Part shown: positions 52,260 to 52,346 of the stretch, in pieces
How the letters are laid out: each line of letters opens with the position of its first letter
How positions within the stretch are numbered: position 1 is the first letter of the stretch
Assembly: GCA_050260275.1 (NCBI GenBank)
Contig: JBLNBX010000183.1
Location: 1 to 52,346, forward strand
DNA from: DATMXS01 sp050260275
Lineage (GTDB): Bacteria > Acidobacteriota > Terriglobia > Bryobacterales > Bryobacteraceae
Direction of reading: 5' to 3'
Length of the DNA: 52,346 nucleotides
The notes under the pieces: model-generated
What the model was told of the DNA's origin: nothing
The model's input: only the letters and a program-made list of their open reading frames with translations
Database searches by the model: none
Position numbers and translations under genes: made by a program

Positions 52260-52292
52260 GGAAATTCAGACCGTTCAAGGAGTTCTGCACGC

Positions 52293-52346
52293 ATGTTTGA
52301 TCTCTTCCGCAGCCGCGCCAAAGCTGTGCGCTACCTGCTCGGCGCG
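52293..52346 (+). CDS. PpiD/SurA-like peptidyl-prolyl isomerase, N-terminal fragment
   Basis: Only 18 codons are inside the window: MFDLFRSRAKAVRYLLGA. This is the characteristic beginning of PpiD-like, single-membrane-anchored periplasmic folding factors (M-F-D-x-F-R...K...R-x-L-L-G). AAGGAG lies about 10 nt before the ATG and a -10 box further up. The rest is beyond the window, so the call rests on this short start. Confidence 0.6.
   Translation, partial: MFDLFRSRAKAVRYLLGA

Overview
The window is GC-rich, densely coded DNA from a free-living, didermal (Gram-negative type) bacterium. Gram-negative traits are apolipoprotein N-acyltransferase (Lnt), an outer-membrane barrel, an RND pump, and SurA/PpiD-type folding factors. 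The gene mix (two-subunit glycine dehydrogenase, a CE15 glucuronoyl esterase, a DUF1080 sugar-binding/hydrolase protein, a SpoIVB-type S55 peptidase, a bacterial eRF1-like protein, many secreted proteins) suggests a soil Acidobacteriota, perhaps Solibacter/Bryobacter-like. That placement is inference from gene content, not from a marker gene. No rRNA, confident tRNA, CRISPR array, IS element or prophage was found; this looks like ordinary chromosome with some accessory pockets.

Layout. 1-2.0 kb: end of gcvPA and all of gcvPB. 2.1-7.1 kb (minus): a large GT-C-like membrane glycosyltransferase candidate and a PAS-rich hybrid histidine kinase. 7.2-9.5 kb (plus): modB-modC-fmdE, a molybdate importer without its binding protein plus an FmdE-family metalloprotein. 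9.6-19.3 kb (minus): an eight-gene tightly packed run, transcribed S55 peptidase > beta-propeller > pgeF > nfeD > slipin > SPOR protein > lipA > lnt, mostly envelope and secretion functions, with start/stop overlaps. 19.4-25.4 kb: a minus-strand 2-hydroxyacid dehydrogenase diverging from cmk-lysC, then an A-type Fe-S carrier, a degenerate tandem repeat, and murQ-murA.

25.7-29.5 kb (minus): eRF1-like release factor > hsp20 > lon, transcribed in that order with 7-nt spacing and a TTGA overlap. This is the most suggestive module, a possible ribosome-rescue/protein-quality-control operon. 29.7-35.4 kb (plus): CE15 esterase, MFS exporter, TPR protein, membrane protein, outer-membrane barrel. 35.5-36.3 kb (minus): nikR overlapping acpS. 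36.6-40.9 kb (plus): two tandem secreted proteins of unknown function, one of about 1,077 residues. 41-44.9 kb: wecB (plus), then fabD > DUF1080 > PPIase lipoprotein (minus). 45-48.8 kb (plus): RND permease and two small zinc-ribbon proteins. 48.9-52.3 kb: HAD hydrolase and LON-domain protein (minus), aroK, glycerate 2-kinase and the start of a PpiD-like gene (plus).

Translation starts are often GTG or TTG and overlap upstream stops (TTGA, GTGA, ATGA), which fixes several starts: lon, acpS, pgeF, the HAD gene, lipA and nfeD. Several first genes have a -10-like hexamer only 5-14 nt before the start and no good Shine-Dalgarno, suggesting very short or absent leaders. Promoter and terminator calls come from reading by eye and are lower confidence than the genes.
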